DNA of 64,000 nt. Origin: Eublepharis macularius (taxonomy: Eukaryota > Chordata > Lepidosauria > Squamata > Eublepharidae). A program made the translations under genes and the position numbers. Positions 21,401 through 33,179 of this stretch are shown one piece after another. The stretch lies in contig NC_072800.1 of assembly GCF_028583425.1 (NCBI RefSeq), forward strand, positions 89,914,501 to 89,978,500, in the 5' to 3' direction. A model generated the notes under the pieces. That model was given only the letters and a program-made list of their open reading frames with translations, was not told where the DNA came from and searched no databases. Each line of letters opens with the position of its first letter. The stretch's first letter is position 1.

Positions 21401-21619
21401 CAGATGACGTCTCACCAACCTCCTCCAGATACCCTATTTAGCAGCACTAATTCACCTGTTTTTTTATCTTTAACATGATCCTTGAGCCGGACACTCTCTC
21501 TCAGCCTAAACTACCTTGCAGGGTTGTTGTGAAAGAGAGGCGGGGAGAAAAAAGTGTGTGCCAACTTCAGGTCTGGCAGCTTCAGAGGGCAGATTTTACG
21601 GTATAGCATTGGTTCTGGG

Positions 21620-21705
21620 TGAAATCTCCCCTCCAAATTCCCTCTCCATAGGCACTGCCCCCAAACCTCCAGGAATTTCCCAGGCTGGAGTTGGCAGCCC
21701 TTACG
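21620..21705. mobile_element. 'agggttgccag'-type MITE fragment
   Basis: It contains gaaatctcccctccaaattc, caaacctccaggaatttccc and ctggagttggcagccctta; only one end is preserved. Just right of it a reversed L2-like RT fragment begins. Confidence 0.45.
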
Positions 21706-21719
21706 GAAGGTATGTATTC

Positions 21720-22110
21720 CAAGCAGTTCACCCCACAGGAGAGCCTTGCAGTCGCATTTTGTTGCAATTGGCGTTTCCACGATATCTTCGAAGGCAGCCC
21801 CACGTAGATAATTTGGCAAGGATCCAATCTGGAGGTTGCAGTAGCTGGGATCGGTGTAGCCAGGTTGGCAGGATTTAGATAACAGGTCAGCTTGCAGGCT
21901 AGATGTAAGAAGGCACTCCTAGCGACAGCGCTGAGCTGCATCTCCGTTAACTAGGTCAAGTCCAGGTGCACCCCCAAGCTCTCAGCTTGATCTACTACAG
22001 AAAGCTTCACCCCATCAAGGTCTGGTAAATCAACACTAGCCAGACGTTCTGCCTCTGCAACCATTATCACTTCTTGCTAGTCTGGATTTGTTAGCAGTCA
22101 AACCCCTAGC
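21720..22110 (-). mobile_element. LINE reverse-transcriptase fragment, reversed
   Basis: The minus-strand frame shows TSRLDPCQIIYVGLPSK and RQLQQNATARLSCG, a decayed version of the SRLDYCNALYIGLPSK/LQLVQNAAVRLL block of the 53-kb copy. It contains stops. Confidence 0.7.
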
Positions 22111-22135
22111 CACACTAAGAGGGCAGTTTCATAGA

Positions 22136-22345
22136 ATCATTGAGTTGGAAGGGGCCATACAGACCATCTAGTCCAACCCCCTGCCCAGTGCAGGATCAGC
22201 CTAAAGCATCTCTGACAAATATTCATCCAGCCTCTTCTTGAAAACTGTCAGTGAAGGGGAGCTCACCACCTCCCTAGGCAGCTAATTCCACTTTTGAACT
22301 ACTCTGACTGTGAAAAAGGTTTTCCTAATATCCAGTCGGTACCTA
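22136..22345 (-). mobile_element. CR1 LINE 3' end, reversed
   Basis: It has atagaatcattgagttggaa, catctagtccaaccccctgc, cctccctaggcagctaattc and cctaatatccagtcggtacc. Confidence 0.86.
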
Positions 22346-24804
22346 GTTTATAGACGAAATATCATAAACACTCCCCATATATCATAAATACAAGGCACTC
22401 CCTGGCACAGAGCATCAACCTGGAAGTGACATCACAGCACTCTAGGAAATGCCAGAAAATCTAGTTTCCAGCATTACCTAGAGCGATGAGATGTCACTTC
22501 CGGCTTTCCCCCAGAATTGGCATAATGGCATCATGCCAACATGTTTTCATCTCCTTTTTCTCCCAGCAGCTGCTGGAATCGTGACAGCCGTGTGCGTTAT
22601 AGCAGTATCACTGCAGCTCTGCAGCATTACGAGTCAGCAAGATACATATTTCTTTCAGTTGCAACCAGTTGCTGCTCTTCATCTGAAGGACACAGGAGGA
22701 ACTAGGCCTGAAAGACAAAAAGGGAAAAGATGAGGACTTTATTGCATCAGCCTTGGCTGGGCTATCTTCTATACAGAGTTTTATTTCCTTTTCTGTAAAT
22801 ATCCAGTTCCTTGCCTCAGGTTGTTGCTTTCATAACACAGTTCTGGGGCCTGTTTCTACTTGCCCCCCATCCCAGGCTCCAGGAAGGACCAGGGGGCAGA
22901 AATGTGCTTCTATTTTTCTAAAACTTAGAATGGCTTTCCTTCTTTTATCATGCTCGGCTTTGTTCCCTGAGCCCATCTGTTTACTCTGCTTTGCCTACAA
23001 AATTCCTTGAAGAGGGCCATCTGCTTCTTCTAAAATTGTTCTTCCCTCCCCTGAGCTCTAGGGGCAGGGCGGGCTGCAAATCTAAACAAACAAGTAAATT
23101 AAAATCCCGAGCCCTTAAATGTGGATGACTTAATCGGCACATCGTTCTGATAGCTATTATGCAGATTACATGCACTGTATTAAATATTCCCCGTTTACAT
23201 CATTTGCTGGCCTCTTGCTTAGCATGCTAATAGTCCAAACTGCGCCATGATGCAGCCTCTGAAGTGCAAAAAAGACCAGGTCCCATCACTGTGTCATAAG
23301 GCATAGCTCTGAGATTTCAGGAAAGCAAAGGGTTAAGGGTTTTTTAACTTACTGCGAACATGGGTAAAGCCTGATATGGAGGGAGGGCAGAACCTGGTGG
23401 CACCTGGTGGAAGCAAAGCATGATATCTGCTGACAGCCTTTGGGCACAGCCAACAAGGAAAGCTCTCTAGCCACGGCAACAACAGCCCATTCCAAGGGGG
23501 CCCTGTCTCCTGCCTCTCTTTGCTTGCACACCCAAATGAGCAGCCAGACAGTAAGGTGGGATCACTCAGGAGTGGAGAGGATTCCTCCACAGCAGTGACA
23601 CTTGGATTTTTCTCGCTAGGATACAACTCGTGACGCTCTGCTTGTGTTTCCTGTCCCCGATCCTTTTGGTCTTGTGGTCCTGGCCTTGTCCGCTGTGAGG
23701 TCATAACCCTTCCTACCATTATCACTTCCTGCCATGTGCTTGTAGCTTAGTGAGTCCTAGTTGAGAAAGGTTGAAGTTCTGCACCCTCCAGAATCTACAT
23801 CAGTCCGGCATCTGAATGTGAACCCAAGCCTCATCCACCAGCCTCCTGTTCTACGCCCCAAAATGCAAAGTTCATGAAGTCCTGTTTTGTTTTGAACAGC
23901 TCATTGTTCGCAGCTCCTGTGAAATGCTTTCCGCAAAGTCTCCTCTGGGCAAGGATTCAAGTTTGCCTCTTGCTATACTGGAAGAACTCTGCCCTGGGCC
24001 CTGCTGTTCCCACTGCTGCTGGTAGAACAAAATGGAGGGGGACAGCAGCACTGTGACATCACTTCCTGTGCAAATCCAGATGTGACATCACTGTATGGTT
24101 TTACCATAGAGTGTTGGGTGAATCCTAGAGCATCGCACCAATGCAGTGATGTCACTTCCGGGTTCACACTGGAAGCACGCCTTCAGGACCATCATAACAT
24201 TGTTCATCATGACTGTACCCTCCCATCTCCCAGGGGTTCCCAGAACTCGACTGGCAACGTTACGAGGAGCAGATTGGGCCCACTGGCTGGTAGCCTGAGA
24301 TCTTTCATCAGCATTCTACACCACAATGTGTTGAGGCAGAAATCTGGAGTTGTTTTGACACAAGTCCTTCATTATGTTGTGTCTATCGGATTCTTGCTTA
24401 TCGGAGGGGAACATGTGCCACCGAGCAGGGAGACAAGAGCTGATCGGAATGCCAGTAATTTGGGGTTCTTCTCCTTGTGACAAGTGTCAAATTTACTTCA
24501 ACCAACTAATGGCTACAAAGAACCTGGCAAGGTGTTAACCCATTAAGCGTGATTCAGCAAGGAAAACAGAGGCACTGCTTAAACAAGAAACTCCGTTGAT
24601 GATACTAGAGTGATTTTTAGAACACTGCAATTCTGCCTTTTGTTAAATGCCAGTTTTCCCACCTAGGGTGAAACCTCAATGGCATTTAAATGTGCCAGTT
24701 GGAAGTCTGGCTGAGAAGGAGTGAGAAACTGAAAACAATCTTTTTTTCTTTTTTAATATATTATTTTCTTGAAATATTTTTTTCCAAATTAATAGAAAGT
24801 CAAG
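22346..24804. other. Largely single-copy stretch without a recognised gene
   Basis: About 2.4 kb between a CR1 end and a tRNA-SINE. Frames at 23333-23725 (-) and 24082-24480 (+) have no domain, initiation context or splice partners that I recognise. A short L2-like tail piece may lie near 23040-23100. Confidence 0.4.
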
Positions 24805-25108
24805 GTCAAGGTAAAGGTAGTCCCCTGTGCAAGCACCGAGTCATTACTGACCCATGGGGGGATGTCGCATCACGACAATTTCTTGGCAGACTTTTTACAG
24901 GGTGGTTTGCCATTGCCTTCCCCAGTCGTCTACACTTTACCCCCAGGAAACTGGGTACTCATTTTACCGACCTTGGACGGATGGAAGGCTGAGTCGACCT
25001 TGAGCTGGCTACCTGAACCCGGCTTCCGCCAGGATCGAACTCAGGTTGTGAGCAGAGCTTGGGCTGCAGTACTGCCGCTTACCACTCTGCGTCATGGGGC
25101 TCATGTAA
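24805..25108 (-). mobile_element. tRNA-derived SINE ('gagccccgtggcgcagag' head)
   Basis: On the minus strand the head reads gagccccatgacgcagagtg and ctgagttcgatcctggcgg, typical box A and box B. The body passes through accttgagctggctacctg, acccccaggaaactgggtac and caagcaccgagtcattac. About 300 bp, near full length. Confidence 0.82.
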
Positions 25109-25999
25109 CAAACAAAGAAGAAGAAAAGAAAAACCGGTATCTACCAAAAAAGAAAAAAACCCAAAGAAATTAGGAATAATTGCCAATTTTCTCTATATAA
25201 GTATTACATATAATACCCTAAGTCCAAACTTACCTTTAAAACAATCTCTTTTTTCAAAAGCCAACATTCTGTGACACATTTGTGTGAGCCAGAGAGAGGG
25301 CCCACGGTGGAGCTGTCTAAATTGAAATGAATGCTGAGAGTGTGCATTTAGCAAGTGATCAGAATCTGATCTGGAAACGTTCTTACACTAATTTCAGAAG
25401 GGCAAATAACCTGGAAGAGATTTCTTCTGCCTTTCAACTCAAAGAGCTCCCCTCCCCGCATGGTGCCACAAGATGGTCACCACTGGCTGCGCTCAGATGG
25501 AAACAAGATGGCTGAAGCCAGCTTTCGGTTGATATTTTTTCCATACCGTTTTCCAGTTTCCATTCACACTCCTCTCTCTTCCTTCTTCCTTTTTACAGGG
25601 GCTTCTAGGAATCGAGTATCAATGGGATGTGGCACCAGATGGACTCTGTTAGCAACCTGAACCTTATCATAGGAGCATGTTAGGTGCTTCAGGGCAAGAA
25701 CTAGGAGTCATTTCATACCACAGCAGGTTACTGCATTGAAGAAGAACCTCTGGCTGTTCAAGCAGGAATGGTAGCCCGAAAAACTTCTGGTCCAGGAAAC
25801 CAGGTGATTCCAAAGAGCCAGTCTGATACCTCTGTGTGCTGTGTACAGCCCTGCCACGATTGTTACGTCACTAATGCCACAGTATATTGAATGTCTAATG
25901 CTAACCTGTTGTATTCTCTCCTTAGCCATGTTCTTTCCATATTATAACTGTTATTCCTCCAGACAGGATGGGCCCCCCTGTTATCTCACAGAACTATGC

Positions 26000-26690
26000 C
26001 TCTCCGAGCTAGAGACGACCTTGGAGACTCCAGGCGCCTGCATTTGTTACTTTGCCCAGATGCTGGGAGTCTAGTATTGTATACTCACTGCTTAGCTGCA
26101 CTGGCTCCTGTGGAGTTCAGGATCCGGTTCAAGGTGTTAACCTTGGTGTTTAAAGCCCTTCACGGACTGGGACCTGCATACCTGAGGGACCGCCTCTTCC
26201 ATTACGTCCCCTGCAGGGTGTTGCGCTCTGCAGACAAGCAACTCCTGGTGGTCCCCGGCCCAAAGGACATCCGTCTGGCCTCAACCAGGGCCACGGCTTT
26301 TTCTGCCCTGGCCCTGGCCTGGTGGAACACTCTCCCGCTGGAGATCCGGGCCCTGCGCAACCTGTTACAGTTCCGCAGGGCCTGTAAAACGGAGATGTTC
26401 CACCAGGCCTTTGGCTGAGTGCCAGCGGGTGTCTCCCTTCTTCCATCTAAGACCACCACTTCTTCTGGGGCTGCCCTCAGCCATCTGCTATGCCCGTATA
26501 CGGACTCCCAATATTTGTTTAAATAGCCTGCTCCTGGACTATTTTAATGATTTTTAAAAAATTATTATTGATTTTATGTTTTTGTGATTTTAATGTATCT
26601 TTTAATGTTGTTAGCCACCCTGAGCCCATCTGTGGGGAGGGCGGGGTATAAATCGAATAAAATAAATAAATAAATAATAAATTTTAAAAA
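26000..26690 (+). mobile_element. L2/CR1-clade LINE 3' end
   Basis: The frame 25996-26418 has VEFRIRFKVLTLVFKAL, LGPAYLRDRLFHYV, LVVPGPKDIRLASTRAT, LAWWNTLPLEIRALRN and RACKTEMFHQAFG. The tail is ccaccctgagcccatctgtg and (aaat)n. Confidence 0.87.
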
Positions 26691-26799
26691 ATAACTATAA
26701 TGGGTTCTCACAGAACCAGTGTAAACCTGCACACCAAAACGTAACCGTTGCTGGAACGCGGGAAAACTCAAGTATAACATTGACCTTTTGTTTTGAATT

Positions 26800-26937
26800 G
26801 TCACTTCTGTCAAGCTCCGTGATGGAGTTCAGACCGGAACTGTAAAATCCTGAATAAAGCCTTTTCGATTGGAACCCAGGTGTGTTCACTGGAGAGGGAC
26901 GGAGGGATCTACCTGCCAGGGACTGACATGCAACGTC
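26800..26937 (+). repeat. Possible LTR 3' part matching 18.75-18.88 kb
   Basis: The AATAAA block and the following ~90 bp match 18760-18870 in order. It lies directly between an L2-like tail and a CR1 3' end. Confidence 0.4.
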
Positions 26938-27430
26938 ATAGAATCCTAGAAGAGTTAGAAGGGTCCTGGCCATCTAGTCCAACCCCCTGCCCAATGCAGG
27001 AACAGCCTAAAGCATCCCTGACAAGTATTCGTCCAGCCGCTCCCTGAAGACTGCCAATGAGGGGGAACCCAACACTTCCCTAGGCAGCCGATTCTACTGC
27101 TGAATTATTCTTAATGTAAAGAAGTTTTTCCTAATGTCCAGTCGATATCTTCCCTCCTGTAGTTTAAACCCATTGTTTCGAGTCCTATCATCTGTTGCCA
27201 ATAGAAACAGCTCCCTCCCCTCCCCTAAGTGACAGCTTTTTAAATACTTGAAGAGAACAATCATGTCTCCCCTCAACCTCCTCTTCTCCAAACTGTTCCC
27301 TCGGTCTCCTCATCGGGCTTGGCCTCCGGGCCCCTGAGCATCCTGGCTGCTCTCTTCTGCACCCGTTCCAGTTTGTCCACATCCTTTTCAAAGTGAGGCC
27401 TCCAGAACTGCACACAATACGCCAGGTGGA
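26938..27430 (-). mobile_element. CR1 LINE 3' region, reversed
   Basis: It starts catagaatcctagaagagtt and continues through catctagtccaaccccctgc, cctaatgtccagtcgatatc and tgtctcccctcaacctcctc to cagaactgcacacaatacgc. This is the classic sauropsid CR1 3' end with attctatg-type terminal repeats. Confidence 0.88.
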
Positions 27431-27558
27431 GCCTGACCAACCTACTGCTGAGGAAACACCACTAAGTTACCCTTCCGCATCTGCAGCCAAACTGGCCCAT
27501 CGGCTTCCTATACTCAAGACGCAAGAACAAGCTTGCTGGATCCAACCAATGTTCTATC

Positions 27559-27819
27559 CAGGGCTTTTTTTTCTGGGAAAAGAGGTGGTGGAACTCAGTG
27601 GGTTGCCCTCGGAGAAAATGGTCACATGGCCGGTGGCCCCGCCCCCTGATCTCCAGACAGAGGGGAGTTGAGATTGCCCTCCGCGCCACTCGGCAGCACA
27701 GAGGGCAATCTCAACTCCCCTCTGTCTGGAGATCAGGGGGCGGGGCCACCAGCCATGTGACCATTTTCAAGAGGTTCCAGAACTCCATTCCCCCGCGTTC
27801 CAGCTGAAAAAAAGCCCTG
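27559..27819. mobile_element. hAT-type MITE, family A
   Basis: It has the same termini and internal palindrome as the copy at 2242, in the opposite orientation of the outer arms. The 8-bp duplication GTTCTATC/GTTCTGTC has one mismatch, suggesting an older insertion. Confidence 0.88.
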
Positions 27820-27999
27820 GTTCTGTCTTGTCCAACATCCTTTTTCATGCAGTGAAAAAGGATGCCCCTGAAAAGCCCACAAGACCAAAGCCTCTTCTTC
27901 TCTTTGACTGCCCAGAAGAACTGGCACTCAGTGGCACCTGAACAAGGATGCTCCATTTAGCACAGTATGTCAATCTCACATTCATGGTTCTGAATATCA

Positions 28000-28385
28000 C
28001 TGATCGTTTGTTTGATGCATAAACACTCTAATACGATTACTGTCGATGCGGGTAGGAATTGGAACACACGCCATTAAACGCTGCCATCTCCAGTCATTGG
28101 ATTCAATTAGTCTCCCGTTAAAAGGAAAGGGAGTCCCCTTTTATGGATTAATTTTCCAAAAGTGTGTGGGGGGGGGGAACTCACAGCATTTGCTCTTTGC
28201 AAAAATTGCTTGACACAATTCGATCGGCAGCTTGCAATTAGAACCCAGGCCCGGCACCGGAGAAAAAGGAACGCACGATTAATCCTGGGCAGCAAGAATT
28301 AACACTGGGGCCCAGTCAATTGCATTACACATGCAGGAGAAAGAAAACCAATTGTTGGTTGCAAACCTGAAGCAAACAACATTTC
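28000..28385. promoter_or_regulatory. Candidate conserved non-coding element
   Basis: Repeat-free, with several homeodomain-like ATTA/TAAT cores (attcaattagtctcccg, ttatggattaattttcc, cacgattaatcctgggc, caagaattaacactggg) and a CCAAT-like motif near 28350. It lies between two SINE/MITE clusters. Conservation is not shown here. Confidence 0.3.
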
Positions 28386-28404
28386 TCTCCACTCTGCCAC
28401 AGAA

Positions 28405-28545
28405 GCTTTCTAGGTGACCTTGGGCCAGTCACATATGCTCAGCCTAACCTACCTCACAAGATTGCTGTGAAGATAAAATGAAGGAGAGGGGAATGGTGTA
28501 TGCCACTTCAGGGGGAAAGCCAGGGTATAAATGAAGGAAAACAAA
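28405..28545 (+). mobile_element. tRNA-SINE fragment (body and tail)
   Basis: It reads taggtgaccttgggccagtc, cagcctaacctacctcacaa, gaagataaaatgaaggagag and cagggtataaatgaagg. Same family as 31.7 kb. Confidence 0.62.
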
Positions 28546-28664
28546 CAAACACCATCAAAATCTAAGTCATTAACTGACTGAGGGGGATACAAATTATTGC
28601 CTGATCATGCCAGCAGCTTGGTTCCAAACTGACATTTTGGCCTACCTAGGAGGTGTGGTGTAGT

Positions 28665-28876
28665 CAGGGCTTTTTTTCTGGGAAAAGAGGTGATGGAATT
28701 CAGTGGGTTGCCCTTAGAGAAAATGGTCACATGGCTGGTGGCCCCGCCCCCTGATCGCCAGACAGAGGGGAGTTGAGATTGTCTGGAGATCAGGGGGCGG
28801 GGCCACCAGCCATGTGACCATTTTCAAGCGGTTCCGGAACTCTGTTCCACTGCGTTCCAGCTGAAAAAAAGCCTTG
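28665..28876. mobile_element. hAT-type MITE, family A, centrally deleted
   Basis: 212 bp with the central spacer shortened. The exact duplication GGTGTAGT is at 28657-28664 and 28877-28884. It landed in the head of a tRNA-derived SINE (ggtgtagtggttagag), which continues on the right. Confidence 0.88.
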
Positions 28877-29547
28877 GGTGTAGTGGTTAGAGTTCTGGAT
28901 CAGGAGGAGTCCAGGGGTCAAATTTCAGCCAGTGTAAGCTACTTCACAGGCTCTTGCCAGGATAAAATGGAGGAAGAGAGAACCAGTTCCGTTGCCCAGA
29001 GCTCTTTGAAAGAAGGACGGGATAAAAATCCAGTAGATAAACTCTCTAGCCACTTCCCTCCCACAGACTTATGGCTCTTTGCCCAGCCCATTTTATTGCA
29101 ATGAAATCTGATCAGTGCACATTTTAAATAAATTTCATTTACCTTCTATCTGTGAGGCTTGCGGCAAATGAGGTCCAAGTGGAGTTTTATGAAGAGGAGG
29201 AGAAATTAAATGGGGAGGCTAAAGTAATGAAGATTTTCGCTCCATCTGATCCCAGCTGGATATAGAAACGGCACTCCGGTGCTCTAGAAACAGGATCGGC
29301 TTGCAAAATTAAGTGCTTGTTCATTAGATCTCCAAGGTGCCTACCGGTGCCAGTCACCAGACGATGGCTCGGGTACGAGAACTCAGAGAAAATCTGGCAC
29401 ACGGCAGTTGTACATGCTTAGAAACCCTTCATCTCCAAGAGATGTCATCCCCACAAGGCCAGCACAGATCTCTCAAGCACACCTCTAAAACTTAAATGGA
29501 CTGCCAAACAGATAACGCAACTACTGGGGGACACCTCCGAACCAACT

Positions 29548-30245
29548 CAGAAAAAAAGAGGCAAACCTCTCGGAGCAAAAGCGTACACTTAACGACAATT
29601 TAACAACAAAATTTCAAACAATTGAGTAGATGAGGTGTGATTCTCTGGCAGCACACTGGTGGGGGATGAGATTCTTGTATAGGGCATTGTTTGATGTGTG
29701 TGTCATTATTATTTCTTGATAGATTGATAAATAATAAGCCTTTGAAAAAGTGATTAATACAAAATGGGATAAGAATGCTGGCACGCGCCCGTTAGGCTAC
29801 GCCCAGCTCTGTCCTCAGTCAGCTGTAAATGATTACACTTCCCACATGTGGTTCGAGATAAGAAGCTTTATTACACTACGCTTGTGTTGAGCAAGTCAAG
29901 CTATTTGGACTGCTTTCAGTGGAATTCTTTCCTCACACCCAAAAGAAAACACGGCAAAAGAAATTAATTTTCTACAAGCTTTGGAAGGATCCACATTCAC
30001 CTGGGCCATTTCCAGACGGCTTACCTGCCTCCGGAACGTCACGCCATCTTGCGTGGAAAATGCGAAATATCGCATTTTCTCGCACGAGTTTTGCGCGATG
30101 TCGTGCAAAACTTTTTTCTAAAGCACAGCACAATATTTAAAAATTACTGAGCAATAGCCATAAAAATTGTTTTAAATTTTTTTGTTAAATTGTTGTTAAG
30201 TGTACGGTTTTGTTCCCTCCGAGAGGTTTGCCTCTTTTTTTCTGA
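29548..30245. mobile_element. Element with ~75-bp inverted terminal arms
   Basis: cagaaaaaaagaggcaaacc and cttaacgacaatttaacaac at the left (29548-29625) are matched in inverse at the right (30170-30245, ending ggtttgcctctttttttctg). About 540 bp lie between, including the CpG-rich fragment and an AT-rich tract. No duplication is clear and no transposase frame is seen. The class is unknown. Confidence 0.55.
29998..30112. mobile_element. Truncated copy of the CpG-rich palindromic MITE
   Basis: It reads gggccatttccagacggctt, ggaacgtcacgcc, aaatgcgaaatatcgcattt and gagttttgcgcgatgtcgtg, then stops near the middle of the palindrome. It lies between the two inverted arms at 29550-29630 and 30165-30245. 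Confidence 0.7.
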
Positions 30246-30299
30246 AACAGATAGCTCAGGCAAGTGAGTCCAGCTGTAAACTGCACTTCAAGTCACACG

Positions 30300-31318
30300 T
30301 ACAGTAATAAGCATATATGCAGCATGTTATTAAGGAATGGAGCACTGAAGACATTCTAGAAATCATGTCCCCATTTCCCACACAGGAGACACTGAGGCTG
30401 TATCCGGTCCCAAGGGCAATAGGAGAATCCACCACAGGGAGCTCAAAGCCCGCACAGAGCAGATGATATATCTACTGACCTCATGTTTCCTAGCAAAATT
30501 CTTTAACTTCTCGGAGTGACTGTTGATTTCTGGCTTTCAGGCGTCAGAGCAGTGGTGATTACTGGGATATTTAATTGCCCGGGCAAATTCATCGGAACTG
30601 ACAGTTTCATATTCTGTCCATTGAGTCTGCCAAAGAAGCAGGTGGCCTTTGTCTGGCAGGGAAATAAATCTCTCTCCCTGATTTGTGCCATAATGCTACA
30701 AGCAGGCTTGGCTTGAATCAGAAAGAGACCCGCAGGCATAAGCACAGACTGTGTTTTGGGAAACGGGGGAAGGATTTAGTTTTACAAATTTGCAATGTTC
30801 TATGGCAGCAAGTCCGAGCAAAGGTTCTCTGTGGCTCCTGCATTAGATAAGACGGACAAAAATTTCTCTCCCCCGAACAATTTGTGAATGGCGACGTTTG
30901 CTGAATATTGCCAGTATTTGGCATCTGGCAATATATATGATTCTAGACCAATATTGGCCAGCCTTGGCAAAAGATAACTGACAACATGCAGTAGTATTTA
31001 GCAGATGACATGCAATAAAGTTCTAGATTTGGCTCAGTTGTGCTAATTGCAACGAGTTTCTCTGTGTGGTGGTTGGTGTTTGAAAGGGGGCGGAAGACTT
31101 GCATATTTTTAAAGTGAAAAGGTCAAACAACGGAAGAGCCAGCTGTGTGTGAAAAGGCCTCTTCTCTGTATTACGGAACCTGGAGTGTGGAAAGCGAATG
31201 TCTAGATTTTCCCTTTCCATCCATTCAGCTGCGCCTTTGCCAGTGAGAATAAAGGGGAAACCAACAAATATGAGAGAAGAGTTGGGCATGAAGGGCATTT
31301 TCAGAGAGTGCTGCAGTT
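30300..31318. other. Repeat-free stretch, no gene seen
   Basis: About 1 kb without recognised repeats or coding-like frames. It could hold regulatory sequence. Confidence 0.4.
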
Positions 31319-31527
31319 AGGAGGTGCCAGTCTCCAGCTGGGGACTGGAGATCACCTAGAATTACAACTTATCGCCAGACAACAGAGATCAATTCCCCTG
31401 GAGGAAATAGCTAATTGGTGGATAGACTATATGGCATTATCACCTGGCTGAGGTTCCTCCCCAATTCCTGCCTTGACATATTCCACCCCTAAATTTCCAC
31501 GAGTAGGGTGGCCAGCTCCCCTTAACC
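31319..31527. mobile_element. 'agggttgccag'-type MITE
   Basis: It starts with ggaggtgccagtctccagc and ends agggtggccagctcc. Shared internal blocks are gatcaattcccctggagg, ctgaggttcctccccaa and aatttccacgagtaggg. Several more copies in this window share this block order. Confidence 0.6.
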
Positions 31528-31687
31528 TCCCGATGGGAGGCAGGAGACCCAGAACTTATCCCACTGATGCTCTCAAGTGTGCGCAAAGCACACATATGCT
31601 CCCAGTGAGTGCAATGACATCACTTCCAGAAGTGGCATCATCATGCCCAGCAATGGTTTGAATCTGTACACTGTCATAAAAGTGTGC

Positions 31688-31835
31688 TGGGTGACCTTGG
31701 GCCAGTCGCAGGCTTTCAGCCTAACCTACCTCACAGGGTTGTTGTGACAATAAAATGAGGGAGAGGATAATAATGTAAGCCACTTTTGGTCTCCATTGGG
31801 AAGACTGGCAGGGTATAAAGGAAGCAAATAAATAC
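31688..31835 (+). mobile_element. tRNA-SINE fragment (body and tail)
   Basis: It reads gctgggtgaccttgggccag, agcctaacctacctcacagg, ttgtgacaataaaatgaggg and cagggtataaaggaagc. It is a different tail from the Sauria-type copies. A similar piece is at 28405-28545. Confidence 0.65.
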
Positions 31836-31888
31836 TGAGCTACAGAGATTAATTGTCTGAGTATAAGGCAGCTTTAAACATTCAAAAC

Positions 31889-32269
31889 TAGAGACGGACA
31901 AGAACCAAAATATGAATCAAAGTTCGGCATGAACTGGGCCGGTTCATGGTTTGCGAACTGGCGGTTCATCAGAGCCCATTTCTGATGAACTACCGCGAAC
32001 TTTAGGCCAGTTCGTTTGTTCGTTTTTCGGTTCGTCACTGCAGGCAGCCTGGTGTCAATCAATCAGTTTCCTAGGAGACGGGGGATGGGCTTTCTGCAGA
32101 CCTTCTGCTGACCCAGAAGTGTCGTTTTGCTGACCCAGAAATGACATTTTCACAACCAAACAAACCAGTTTGCGAACTGGGGGAAGTTCGTGGAAGTTCA
32201 TGGTTCCTGAAACACAATAAGCCATGAACCGCATGGTTCATTTTTTCCCCAGGTTCGTGCCCATCTCTA
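31889..32269. mobile_element. hAT-type element, family C
   Basis: 381 bp, in reverse orientation to the 12-kb copy, with duplication TTCAAAAC/TTCAGAAC (one mismatch). The left terminus is diverged (tagagacggacaagaacc). Confidence 0.85.
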
Positions 32270-32773
32270 TTCAGAACCAAAGAGATCTGCGCTGTATGTC
32301 AAATTCAGAAACTTTTAAAAAATGAAACAATAGAGGGTTCTTATTTAATTGCTTCTACTTCAGCAACAAGACTGAATTATTTAGGATTTCAGACTTGGGG
32401 GAAGTGCAATTTAAAAAAAGAATTTGGGGGGATTCCCCTTTCCTACAATAATCATGATATTCTCAGAATAATCAAGAAGGAAGTTTAGCCAAAATCCCCC
32501 CCTCCCCTGATTGGCCAGTGGATCAGGCCTTGAAAGACAATTCAACCAAATCCAACTCAGACTCAATTCAACCATTATACTAAATGAAGTAATAGAGAGG
32601 TAAGAGGGAGATCAGGTTTTAAACACTCCCCTCCCCACATAAAAATGAATCCCCTATATGTGAAAAATTAGCAGATCAAAGAGAGAGGGGGAGAGACCTA
32701 AAGACCCCGCTCTGATGGGCCACATCAACAGAGCTTTTCTGTGCAGAAAGTATTCAACATATGACCTCTGTCT

Positions 32774-32993
32774 AGTGTTGCCCACCTCCAGGTAGTGGCT
32801 AGAGACCTTCCAGAATTACAACTGATCTCCAGGCCCATAAAGATCAGTTCCCCCGGGAGAATATGGCTGCTTTGGAGGGTGGATTTCATGACTTTAGACC
32901 CCGCTGAGGTCCTTCCCCAAACTCTGTCCTCTCCAGGCTCCACCCCCCCAAATCTCCAGGCACTTTCCAAACTTGAGCTGGCAACCCTGCCCT
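32774..32993. mobile_element. 'agggttgccag'-type MITE
   Basis: It reads tgttgcccacctccaggtag, gatctccaggcccataaag, ttggagggtggatttcatg, ctgaggtccttccccaaac and ctggcaaccctgcc. It is followed at about 33019-33062 by a direct duplication of ccaattgccgccacagttg. Confidence 0.65.
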
Positions 32994-33179
32994 CTGTCAG
33001 CCACATTCTCAGCTTTGCAGCCAATTGCCGCCACAGTTGTGGTCCAATTGCCGCCACAGTTGATCCTCCTTCTTCCACAGAACGGATGGGCCAGCTCCCC
33101 TGTCGGAAGCGCAAAATGCCCACACATCTACAGACACATTATCCAAACGAGCCGTAAATACCAAGGGTGAGCCCGCCTG

